Origin: an uncultured Gammaproteobacteria bacterium
Lineage (GTDB): Bacteria; Pseudomonadota; Gammaproteobacteria; Arenicellales; Poriferihabitantaceae
DNA: 6,829 bases
Direction of reading: 5' to 3'
NCBI GenBank assembly: GCA_938021685.1
Contig: CALIFM010000245.1
Location: forward strand, 1-6,829
How positions within the stretch are numbered: the stretch's first letter is position 1; every line of letters begins with the position of its first letter. The notes under the pieces are model-generated. The model saw nothing but the letters and a program-made list of their open reading frames with translations, searched no databases and had not been told where the DNA came from. Made by a program: the position numbers and the translations under genes. Shown here piece by piece: positions 1 to 5,719 of the stretch.

Positions 1-638
1 CGGGCAAGAGCACGCTGGCAGCAGCGTTAACGGGCCGTGATGGCTATGAAGTAACTGGCGGCAGCGCAACATTTTTAGGTGATGACTTGTTGGAGATGGA
101 GCCAGACGAGCGCGCGCAAGTAGGTTTGTTTTTGGGCTTTCAATACCCAGTGGAAATCCCAGGTGTGTCGAATGTGTATTTTTTGAAAGCAGCGGTTAAT
201 GCGGTGCGCAGAGCGCAAGGGCGCGACGAGCTGGATGCAATGAACTTTCTTAAGCTAATTCGTGAGAAAGCGGCGCTGATGGAAATGCGCGATGAGTTTA
301 TGCAGCGCTCAGTGAACGAAGGTTTTTCGGGCGGCGAGAAAAAGCGTAACGAAATTTTACAAATGACGATGCTTGAGCCTAAGCTCGCGATTTTAGATGA
401 GATTGATTCTGGCCTCGACATTGACGCACTGAAAGTGGTGGCCAAGGGCGTAAATGCGCAAAAAGATGCTAACCGTTCGGTGCTGTTGGTCACGCATTAT
501 CAGCGTTTATTGGAGTACATTGTGCCGGATTTTATTCACGTGATGTCAGATGGAAAAATCATTAAGTCGGGCGATAAGTCACTGGCGCTGGAGCTAGAAG
601 AAAAAGGCTACAGCTGGATTGATGGTGCAGCGGCCTAA
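1..638 (+). CDS. sufC: SufC, SUF Fe-S assembly ATPase (5' end missing)
   Basis: ABC-type ATPase of the cytosolic SufBC2D scaffold; its ATP cycle drives the SufB-SufD rearrangements needed to build Fe-S clusters. The reading frame is open from base 3, beginning inside the Walker A motif (GKSTL), so the true start is upstream of the window. About 38 N-terminal residues are missing compared with the roughly 248-residue E. coli protein; 211 are present. Visible motifs are the Q-loop FQYPVEIPGVSN (Gln at 141-143), the signature SGGEKKRNE (bases 327-353), Walker B LAILDE (384-401) followed by the D-loop SGLDID, and the H-loop THYQR (His at 495-497). FQYPVEIPGVSN and GFSGGEKKRN are specific to SufC rather than to transport ATPases. 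The stop lies 14 bases before sufD, so the two are surely co-transcribed. An in-frame TTG at 87 is not the start, because conserved sequence continues upstream of it. Confidence 0.97.
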   Translation, partial: GKSTLAAALTGRDGYEVTGGSATFLGDDLLEMEPDERAQVGLFLGFQYPVEIPGVSNVYFLKAAVNAVRRAQGRDELDAMNFLKLIREKAALMEMRDEFMQRSVNEGFSGGEKKRNEILQMTMLEPKLAILDEIDSGLDIDALKVVAKGVNAQKDANRSVLLVTHYQRLLEYIVPDFIHVMSDGKIIKSGDKSLALELEEKGYSWIDGAAA

Positions 639-652
639 TCGAGTAAGGTAAG

Positions 653-1975
653 ATGACAACGCATTTAGATAAATTTATTGCCGTATCGCCAAAAGAAATG
701 GTGGGCGCCCGTTTCGCTTGGCTTGACGATGCCCGTGAGGCAGGCAAAGCGCGCTTTAATGCACTGGGTATTCCCACAGTTAAAAACGAAGATTGGAAAT
801 ACACTAATTTACGCGCCTTAGCCTCTAAGCAATTTAGTGCCGCCAGCCACGATGACCAGGGTGATGCAGCTGAGATGGCGACGCTCTCCAGCAGTAAGTT
901 GGATGCATACCGTTTGGTGTTCGTCAATGGTATTTTTCAGGTAGATAAGACTGGCCTTGCTGGCTTGCCCAGCACAGCGATAGTATGCCCTGTGTCTGAA
1001 GCGCTAGAGCAACACAGCGAAAAAGTGCAGATGCACTTTGCAGCCACATTGCCCGATGAGCCTAATGCCTTTGCTAGCCTCAATAATGGTTTGTTTGAAG
1101 ACGGCGCGTTTATTCATCTTGGGCAAGATGTACAACTAGGTAAGCCCATTGAGTTGGTGTTTATCAGCAGCGGCGAGCAAACATTGAATATGCCGCGTAA
1201 CTTAATTTCCTTGCAACAAGGTGCACAGGCCAGCGTGGTGGAGCGCTATTTATGCGCGGCTGACAGCAGCGCTTTGTGTAACGCCGCCACCGAGGTGGAT
1301 TTGCAGCAAGGCGCGCAGTGTGACTATTACTTAGTGCAGGCAGCCACTGAGGCAAACAAAGCCAGCCATATTGGCGGCACTTGGGTGCGCCAAGCAGCGG
1401 ATAGCCGTTTTAGTGCACGTACCATTACTATGGGCATGCAGTTGGTGCGTAATGAATTGAAAGTGACTTTAGCAGGCGAACAAGCACACACCGATTGCAT
1501 TGGCTTTTTTATGGGTGATGGCCGCGAGCATATTGATAATCACACCACTATTCGCCATAGCGTACCAAACTGCACTAGTCGTGAAGTATACAAAGGCATT
1601 TTAGACGGCCGTGCGCGTGGGGTATTTCATGGCCGTGTGATGGTGGACGAGGACGCGCAGCAGACCTTTGCTGAGCAAGAAAACGCCAATCTGTTGTTGT
1701 CACGTGATGCCGAGGTGGACACCAAGCCGCAGCTGGAAATTTATGCCGATGATGTGAAGTGTTCGCACGGCGCTACGGTGGGCGAGCTGGACCCTAAACA
1801 GATTTTTTATTTGCAGTCGCGCGGCATTGATAAGGTTTCGGCGCGTGCGTTACTGACTTATGGCTTTGCAGCTGAAGTGTTAGATGAAATTGACATTCCT
1901 GAGCTAAAAGCGCAGTTGCAGCAGCGCGTGGTGAACACGATGGATATGGACGACCTAGATAACTTTTTTAGCTAG
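653..1975 (+). CDS. sufD: SufD, SUF Fe-S cluster scaffold subunit
   Basis: Subunit of the SufBC2D Fe-S scaffold complex, paralogous to SufB and paired with it through a beta-helix core. The product has 440 residues, slightly longer than E. coli SufD (423). Family landmarks are the N-terminal GIPTVKNEDWKYTNL (about residues 39-53), the beta-helix region (about 150-380), and the C-terminal block ADDVKCSHGATVGELD (about 365-380) with Cys370 and His372. By family knowledge the His in this CSHG block corresponds to the SufD His thought to act at the SufB-SufD interface during cluster assembly. The tail is acidic and ends DMDDLDNFFS. The ATG at 653 has an AAGG stretch only 4 bases upstream and sits 14 bases after the sufC stop. 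SufB is not in the window and is presumably upstream of sufC. The frame is intact. Confidence 0.97.
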   Translation: MTTHLDKFIAVSPKEMVGARFAWLDDAREAGKARFNALGIPTVKNEDWKYTNLRALASKQFSAASHDDQGDAAEMATLSSSKLDAYRLVFVNGIFQVDKTGLAGLPSTAIVCPVSEALEQHSEKVQMHFAATLPDEPNAFASLNNGLFEDGAFIHLGQDVQLGKPIELVFISSGEQTLNMPRNLISLQQGAQASVVERYLCAADSSALCNAATEVDLQQGAQCDYYLVQAATEANKASHIGGTWVRQAADSRFSARTITMGMQLVRNELKVTLAGEQAHTDCIGFFMGDGREHIDNHTTIRHSVPNCTSREVYKGILDGRARGVFHGRVMVDEDAQQTFAEQENANLLLSRDAEVDTKPQLEIYADDVKCSHGATVGELDPKQIFYLQSRGIDKVSARALLTYGFAAEVLDEIDIPELKAQLQQRVVNTMDMDDLDNFFS

Positions 1976-2009
1976 TGCTATTGGAATAGAAAAGACAACT
2001 AATTAAGCA

Positions 2010-2456
2010 ATGAAACATGTAAATGTAGATGTACCCAGCACTGAGACTGCGCCCAGCAAAGGCGATAGTGTTTTTGACCAACTGGAGCAGAATATGCAAA
2101 ATGCGCAAGAAACGATTGCGCAGCAGGCAGAAGACCAGCCAGCGGCGGCTGAAGGCTCGCTGGCCGATAAAGTGGTGGCTGCTTTGAAGGAAATATACGA
2201 CCCAGAAATCCCAGTCAACATTTATGATTTAGGTCTGATTTATCGTGTGGACATCGACGACAGTGGCGATGTAGAAATCGACATGACCTTAACTACCCCA
2301 GGTTGCCCCGTGGCGCAGTCATTTCCAGGGATGGTGGAAAACACGGTGGAAAAAGTGCCGGGCGTGACATCGGCTAAAGTTGAGTTGGTATGGTACCCAC
2401 CGTGGACGCAAGAGAATCTCACTGAAGAAGCTCGTTTACAACTGGGTTTGATGTAA
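2010..2456 (+). CDS. sufT: SufT-like DUF59/MIP18-family Fe-S assembly protein
   Basis: Member of the FeS_assembly_P (DUF59/MIP18) family found in SUF operons, thought to help mature or deliver Fe-S clusters; the precise activity in bacteria is not settled. The product has 148 residues. The conserved domain spans about residues 50-148: DPEIPVNIYDLGLIY (64-78), TTPGCPVAQSFPGM (95-108) with the conserved Cys99, and VELVWYPPWT (124-133). The first 48 residues are an acidic, Gln/Ala-rich, probably disordered or helical extension. It follows sufD by 34 bases in the same direction. The start is uncertain. ATG 2010 has no good ribosome binding site, whereas the in-frame ATG at 2094 (Met29) has GGAG 6 bases upstream and would still retain the whole conserved domain in a 120-residue protein. 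The symbol rests on operon context; PaaD-type paralogues exist but occur with phenylacetate genes, which are absent here. Confidence 0.9.
   Translation: MKHVNVDVPSTETAPSKGDSVFDQLEQNMQNAQETIAQQAEDQPAAAEGSLADKVVAALKEIYDPEIPVNIYDLGLIYRVDIDDSGDVEIDMTLTTPGCPVAQSFPGMVENTVEKVPGVTSAKVELVWYPPWTQENLTEEARLQLGLM
2084..2087 (+). promoter_or_regulatory. Possible ribosome binding site for an internal sufT start
   Basis: GGAG at 2084-2087, preceded by T, lies 6 bases before the in-frame ATG at 2094. This is a better placed Shine-Dalgarno match than anything ahead of ATG 2010. It decides between a 148- and a 120-residue SufT-like product, but it could equally be a chance result of the codons for Leu-Glu-Gln. 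Confidence 0.35.
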
Positions 2457-2478
2457 ATCATCTCTTACGGTTAATCAT

Positions 2479-2483
2479 AGGAG
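2479..2483 (+). promoter_or_regulatory. Ribosome binding site of the Rieske ferredoxin gene
   Basis: AGGAG, the best Shine-Dalgarno match noted in the window, is spaced 6 bases from the ATG at 2490 and fixes that start. It is clearly stronger than the sites in front of sufD, ATG 2010 of the SufT-like gene, tcdA, and the minus-strand genes. Confidence 0.85.
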
Positions 2484-2489
2484 CGCACG

Positions 2490-2810
2490 ATGTCTGAATG
2501 GGTAACAGTGGGGCCAGTAGGTTCAATTAAAGACGGCGAAAACACCATCGTGGATGTCGACAATGTGATGGTGGCAGTGTTTTTGCAAGATGATGAATAC
2601 ATCGCCATTGAGGATGTTTGTCCGCATGATGGCAGTGAAATTGCCAGTGGCTGTTTGAAAAATGGTATTTTGGAATGCCCGCACCACGGCGCAACTTTTG
2701 AGCTTAAAACAGGTAATGTGCTTACTCCGCCGGCATACGAGCCATTGGAGATGTTGCAAGTGCAGGTGGTAGATGGCTTAATCCAAGTGCGTGACCACCG
2801 CTGGGACTAA
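2490..2810 (+). CDS. Small Rieske-type [2Fe-2S] ferredoxin
   Basis: Soluble single-domain Rieske protein of 106 residues, of the type used as electron-carrying ferredoxin subunits (BphF/MocE-like). The cluster ligands are present: Cys44-Pro-His46 and Cys63-Pro-His-His66, giving C-x-H-x16-C-x2-H, in a context (ECPHHGATFELKTG) typical of the family. No signal peptide, membrane segment or fused oxygenase domain is visible, so it should be cytosolic. The start has an AGGAG site at ideal spacing, 33 bases after the SufT-like gene's stop. No oxygenase or reductase partner lies in the window; instead it sits between Fe-S assembly and tRNA modification genes. That suggests, as inference only, a redox role connected with the SUF system, for example electron supply for cluster assembly, rather than aromatic degradation. 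Family assignment is secure; its role is not. Confidence 0.93.
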   Translation: MSEWVTVGPVGSIKDGENTIVDVDNVMVAVFLQDDEYIAIEDVCPHDGSEIASGCLKNGILECPHHGATFELKTGNVLTPPAYEPLEMLQVQVVDGLIQVRDHRWD

Positions 2811-2820
2811 GCGCGCGCGC
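2811..2820 (+). repeat. (GC)5 dinucleotide run
   Basis: Five GC dinucleotides follow directly after the TAA stop of the Rieske gene and precede tcdA. It is a perfect alternating purine-pyrimidine run, self-complementary, and prone to slippage or Z-DNA in principle. It is too short, and lacks a T tract, to be called a terminator. Function unknown. Confidence 0.6.
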
Positions 2821-2840
2821 CGAAGCATATAAAGTAATTG

Positions 2841-3605
2841 ATGCAGCATTCTACTGCACGCCAGTTTTCAGGTATTGCAAAGCTATATGGTGGGCCTGCC
2901 GTACAGCTGTTTGCACAAAGTCATATAGTAGTGGTGGGCGTGGGCGGTGTAGGGTCTTGGGTGGCCGAAGCGCTGGCGCGTAGCGGCATTGGCCACATCA
3001 GCTTGATTGACATGGATCATGTCAGCGAGTCGAATATCAACCGACAACTGCACGCTTTACACAGCACTTTAGGGCAGGCAAAGGTGGCGACCTTGAAAAC
3101 TCGACTATTAGACATCAATCCACACTGCAAGGTGTATGCAGTGGATGAATTTTTTGAGCGCAATGAGCCAGCAAAGCATTTAGGTAGCGATGTCAACTAT
3201 GTGATTGATTGCATCGACAGCGCGCGCGATAAAGCTGCGCTGATTGCGCATTGCAAACGGCAAAAAATGCCAATTATTAGTGTTGGTGGTGCAGGCGGTA
3301 AGGATGACCCTTTAAGTATTCGGGTACTGGATTTGTCGCGCACCCAGAAAGATAGCTTGCTATCAAAAACGCGAAAAGTGCTGCGCCAAGAATATAGTTT
3401 CAGCCGTAACTTAAAGCGCCGTTTTAGTGTGCCAGCTGTCTATTCCATCCAGCAACCCGTGCATTATGCTCCTGATGATGTTGCTGCCCAAAGGCCTGAG
3501 ACGGGCTTGAATTGTGCAGGCTATGGCTCGGTTACGCATATGACTGCAAGCTTAGGCTATGTCGCGGTTGCGCAGGTGTTACGTCGGCTGGTAAAAGAAT
3601 TTTAA
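2841..3605 (+). CDS. tcdA: TcdA, tRNA threonylcarbamoyladenosine dehydratase
   Basis: E1-like (ThiF/MoeB/UBA-fold) enzyme that uses ATP to convert t6A at position 37 of ANN-decoding tRNAs into cyclic ct6A. From ATG 2841 it has 254 residues, close to E. coli TcdA (268). In order it shows the nucleotide-binding loop GVGGVGSWVAEALARSGIG (33-51), the adenylation block SNINRQLHALHSTLGQAKV (64-82), DCIDSARDK (123-131), SVGGAGGKDDP (147-157), and the C-terminal GLNCAGYGSVTHMTASLGY (222-240). A TTG directly before the ATG could extend it by one residue; I prefer the ATG, with a weak AAAG about 6 bases upstream. It is the last gene of the plus-strand block, 30 bases after the Rieske stop. In E. coli the enzyme is tied to the CsdA/CsdE sulfur system; here its neighbours are SUF genes instead. 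Its 3' end overlaps the convergent nucleotidase gene by 4 bases. Confidence 0.95.
   Translation: MQHSTARQFSGIAKLYGGPAVQLFAQSHIVVVGVGGVGSWVAEALARSGIGHISLIDMDHVSESNINRQLHALHSTLGQAKVATLKTRLLDINPHCKVYAVDEFFERNEPAKHLGSDVNYVIDCIDSARDKAALIAHCKRQKMPIISVGGAGGKDDPLSIRVLDLSRTQKDSLLSKTRKVLRQEYSFSRNLKRRFSVPAVYSIQQPVHYAPDDVAAQRPETGLNCAGYGSVTHMTASLGYVAVAQVLRRLVKEF
3602..3605. other. Shared TTAA: overlapping stop codons of convergent genes
   Basis: tcdA ends with TAA at 3603-3605 on the plus strand and the nucleotidase ends with TAA at 3604-3602 on the minus strand, so both stops come from one self-complementary TTAA. There is no intergenic space and no GC-rich hairpin plus T-tract nearby. The only inverted repeat is a weak AT-rich one (TAAAAG at 3592-3597, CTTTTA at 3606-3611) centred on the overlap. 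Confidence 0.95.
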
Positions 3606-4522
3606 CTTTTAGCTGCCTTTTTATTGGCTACGCCGCTAGGCACATGACCTGTTGGCACGTGCTGACGGGTGGACTCGCAATGGCCTTGCTGATCGTCAAA
3701 AAAGATGTCGGCTTGAAAAGTATTTAAAAACTCACCTTTATCCATGCCGCCTAAAAATACGGCTTCGTCGATACGAATGTTCCACGCGCGTAAGGTACGA
3801 ATTACGCGCTCGTGCGCGGGTGCAGACCGCGCCGTCATCAGCGCAGTTCGGATCGGTGATTTGTTTGCCTTAAAAGCGGACTGAATATGATGCAGGGAAG
3901 CTAGAAAGGATTTAAACGGGCCACCTGGCAAGGGTTTTTTAGCGGCTTTTGTTTCGCGTCGCGTAAATGCTTCAAGGCCTTTTTGCTGATAAACTTTTTC
4001 AGCTTCGTCCGAGAACAGCACAGCATCACCGTCAAAGGCAATGCGTAGCTCATCCGATTGATCAGCGTCGTTTTTAGTTCTACTGGGCAAGATGGTGGCT
4101 GCCGCAATATTAGCGTCTAATGCAGCGCTGACGTCTTGCGGGTCGGCTGATAGAAATAAATCCGCGCCGAAAGATTTGGCATAGCCCCAAGGCGATTCGC
4201 CGCCCGTGAACGCTGCGCGAGTGATGGCTAATTTATGGTGCGCGATGGAGTTGAAAATGCGCAGCCCTGTGTCGGCGCTGTTGCGTGAAATCAGCACCAC
4301 TTCCACTTGTGTGTCGGTTTCGCTCAATTGATTTAAAGACAATAGCTTTTGCGCCAAGGAAAAGGCTACACCTTTTTCCAGTATTTCGTTTTCATGCTCA
4401 AGCTGGTATTGGTAATAGGCGTCTACGCCTTCTTTGATATAGATTTCATGCCCTGCTTCAAGATCAAACAACGCCCTCGAGGAAATGGCTATGACTAAGG
4501 CGTTGTCAAAATTAACGGACAT
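3602..4522 (-). CDS. Cytosolic 5'-nucleotidase, cN-I (NT5C1A-like) family
   Basis: Predicted HAD-fold 5'-nucleotidase of the family PF06189, which includes mammalian cytosolic 5'-nucleotidase IA; it should hydrolyse nucleoside 5'-monophosphates such as AMP to nucleoside and phosphate. The product has 306 residues and no signal peptide. Family landmarks are VVLISRNSADTGLRIFNSI (75-93), FTGGESPWGYAKSFGADLFL (105-124), the catalytic HAD motif I in IAFDGDAVLFSDEAE (161-175; Asp164 and Asp166), TARSAP (230-235, motif II Thr/Ser), GGMDKG (258-263, motif III Lys), and FFDDQ (274-278, the acidic motif IV). The lysine-rich tail (KKAAKS) runs into the end of tcdA. ATG 4522 has no clear Shine-Dalgarno site. 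It lies 171 bases downstream of pyrD on the same strand, so it may have its own promoter. Substrate preference (AMP, IMP, dNMP) cannot be read from the sequence. Confidence 0.9.
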   Translation of the reverse strand: MSVNFDNALVIAISSRALFDLEAGHEIYIKEGVDAYYQYQLEHENEILEKGVAFSLAQKLLSLNQLSETDTQVEVVLISRNSADTGLRIFNSIAHHKLAITRAAFTGGESPWGYAKSFGADLFLSADPQDVSAALDANIAAATILPSRTKNDADQSDELRIAFDGDAVLFSDEAEKVYQQKGLEAFTRRETKAAKKPLPGGPFKSFLASLHHIQSAFKANKSPIRTALMTARSAPAHERVIRTLRAWNIRIDEAVFLGGMDKGEFLNTFQADIFFDDQQGHCESTRQHVPTGHVPSGVANKKAAKS

Positions 4523-4693
4523 GCAAAATGGCGGTGTTTAAATAAACGATGCTTTTAATGTGGAGGGTGAGACAAGCCTTTACAAGATGCTGAAGCAAAT
4601 CATTGAGATTGCAAGCACAGTATGGCAAAGCTTCTGCCCAAATACAAGCAAGGCGACGCACACCCATCAAATGCGTAGCAAAGAGAGCAACCG
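4523..4693. other. Intergenic region between pyrD and the nucleotidase gene
   Basis: This is the only gap above 40 bases in the window. No RNA gene, strong terminator or recognisable small protein is seen. A weak sigma70-like pair can be drawn on the minus strand, TTGTAT (4647-4642) and CATACT (4624-4619) with a 17-base spacer. It matches consensus at 7 of 12 positions and would give a leader of about 90 bases. A 12-mer GTTTAAATAAAC at 4536-4547 is an inverted repeat with 5-bp arms just upstream of the nucleotidase start. Both are weak enough to be chance. Confidence 0.5.
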
Positions 4694-5719
4694 CTAAAGA
4701 CCTTTTACAATCTCGCGAATGAGCCTGGGCCCTTTATAAATAAACCCTGTATACAATTGCAAAGCATCGGCCCCTGCCTGCAGCTTGGCCTGCGCTTGTG
4801 CCAAGCTGTCGATGCCACCGCTGCCAATAATGGCCACCTCGCCTTGTAAGCGTTGATAAAACTGCTGAATGCAATCGGTTGCTTGCTCTGCCAGCGGCAC
4901 GCCGCTTAAGCCGCCTGCTTGCTCAGCATGGCGATGCCCGCTTACGCCATCTCTGGCTAAAGTGGTGTTGGTGGCAGCAAGACCATCCATGCCGTATTTG
5001 AGCAAGCCTTTGGCGATGTGGTCAATTTCGTGGCTAGCTAAATCGGGTGCGACTTTTAGTACTAAGGGCCGATCAAAGCCGTGCTGATCTTGCAGGGCTT
5101 TACGGGTTTCGCTGAGGCGCTGTAGCAGAGCGTTGAGCGAAGCATCGTTTTGTAATTCACGTAGGTTTTGAGTATTAGGGGATGAAATATTCACGCAAAT
5201 ATAATCGGCTACGGGATAGACTGCCTGCATACCTAGTACATAATCATCTTGCGCTTGCTCGATGGGGGTGGCCGCGTTTTTGCCGATGTTTAGGCCTTTC
5301 ACTACATTGTTATCCGTGCGTTTGATGTTGTCTAAAAACGCATCAAGGCCGATGCTGTTGAAACCCATTCGGTTAATAATGGCTTGATGCTTAGCTAAAC
5401 GAAACAAGCGCGGCTTGGGGTTACCTGTTTGTGGCTGCGGCGTCACTGTGCCGTATTCAATCCAAGCAAAGCCTAAAGCGGCAAGAGCATTGCCTGCTAC
5501 GCCCTGTTTGTCTAGGCCCGCCGCTAAGCCAAGGCAATGCTTAAGTGGCAAGCCCATCAGGCGAACTGGCTTGGCGGGTAAGCGATCAGCATAAAGCCGC
5601 TGTAAAGCATTTTTGGCGAGACGATTATCAGCCGCCAGTTGCAGCGTTTTCATCGCCACATCATGCGATTTCTCCGCCTCTATGCGAAACAGCAGTGGAC
5701 GCAGTAAGGCGTAGCTCAA
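4694..5719 (-). CDS. pyrD: PyrD, dihydroorotate dehydrogenase (quinone), class 2
   Basis: FMN enzyme that oxidises dihydroorotate to orotate in UMP synthesis and passes electrons to the membrane quinone pool. The product has 341 residues (E. coli 336) and includes the N-terminal helical extension (about 1-45) that marks the membrane-associated class 2 form. Conserved blocks are GLAAGLDKQG (64-73), YGTVTPQPQTGNPKPRLFRL (89-108), INRMGFNS (115-122), VNISSPNTQNLR (176-187) with the expected catalytic base Ser180, LKVAPDL (221-227), ATNTT (249-253), AGGLSG (268-273), IIGSGGI (297-303) and LQLYTGFIYKGP (320-331). The start is TTG at 5719, overlapping the upstream gene's TGA by 4 bases. An in-frame TGA two codons upstream excludes any earlier start, and the next Met (residue 23) would cut into the conserved N-terminus. 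Translation is probably coupled to the pseudouridine synthase gene. Confidence 0.97.
   Translation of the reverse strand: MSYALLRPLLFRIEAEKSHDVAMKTLQLAADNRLAKNALQRLYADRLPAKPVRLMGLPLKHCLGLAAGLDKQGVAGNALAALGFAWIEYGTVTPQPQTGNPKPRLFRLAKHQAIINRMGFNSIGLDAFLDNIKRTDNNVVKGLNIGKNAATPIEQAQDDYVLGMQAVYPVADYICVNISSPNTQNLRELQNDASLNALLQRLSETRKALQDQHGFDRPLVLKVAPDLASHEIDHIAKGLLKYGMDGLAATNTTLARDGVSGHRHAEQAGGLSGVPLAEQATDCIQQFYQRLQGEVAIIGSGGIDSLAQAQAKLQAGADALQLYTGFIYKGPRLIREIVKGL

Noticed and set aside
140..493. Long open frame antisense to sufC.
   Set aside because: It mirrors the strongly conserved SufC coding sequence, is serine-rich, and has no domain of its own; a shadow frame. The same holds for other antisense frames over sufD, the SufT-like gene and the pseudouridine synthase gene.
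3592..3611. AT-rich inverted repeat at the tcdA/nucleotidase junction as a bidirectional terminator.
   Set aside because: The arms are only 6 bp and nearly all A/T, with an 8-base loop and no adjoining T tract in the right place; too weak for intrinsic termination.
4624..4639. GGCAAAGCTTCTGCC imperfect inverted repeat downstream of pyrD as its terminator.
   Set aside because: The stem is short with an internal mismatch and is not followed by a run of U in the minus-strand transcript.
4619..4647. Sigma70-like promoter for the nucleotidase gene (TTGTAT, 17-base spacer, CATACT, minus strand).
   Set aside because: It matches consensus at only 7 of 12 positions, so it is mentioned within the intergenic entry but not called as a feature.
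4512..4667. 51-codon minus-strand open frame in the pyrD-nucleotidase gap, where some gammaproteobacteria carry rmf (ribosome modulation factor, about 55 residues) next to pyrD.
   Set aside because: The translation, beginning MGVRRLACIWAEALPYC, does not show the arginine-rich, Gly/Trp pattern of RMF. It has no ribosome binding site and overruns the nucleotidase start by 11 bases. Likely chance.
4587..4697. 36-codon plus-strand open frame starting at ATG 4587.
   Set aside because: It has no ribosome binding site and no recognisable sequence, and it runs antisense into the pyrD stop. Such short frames are expected by chance.
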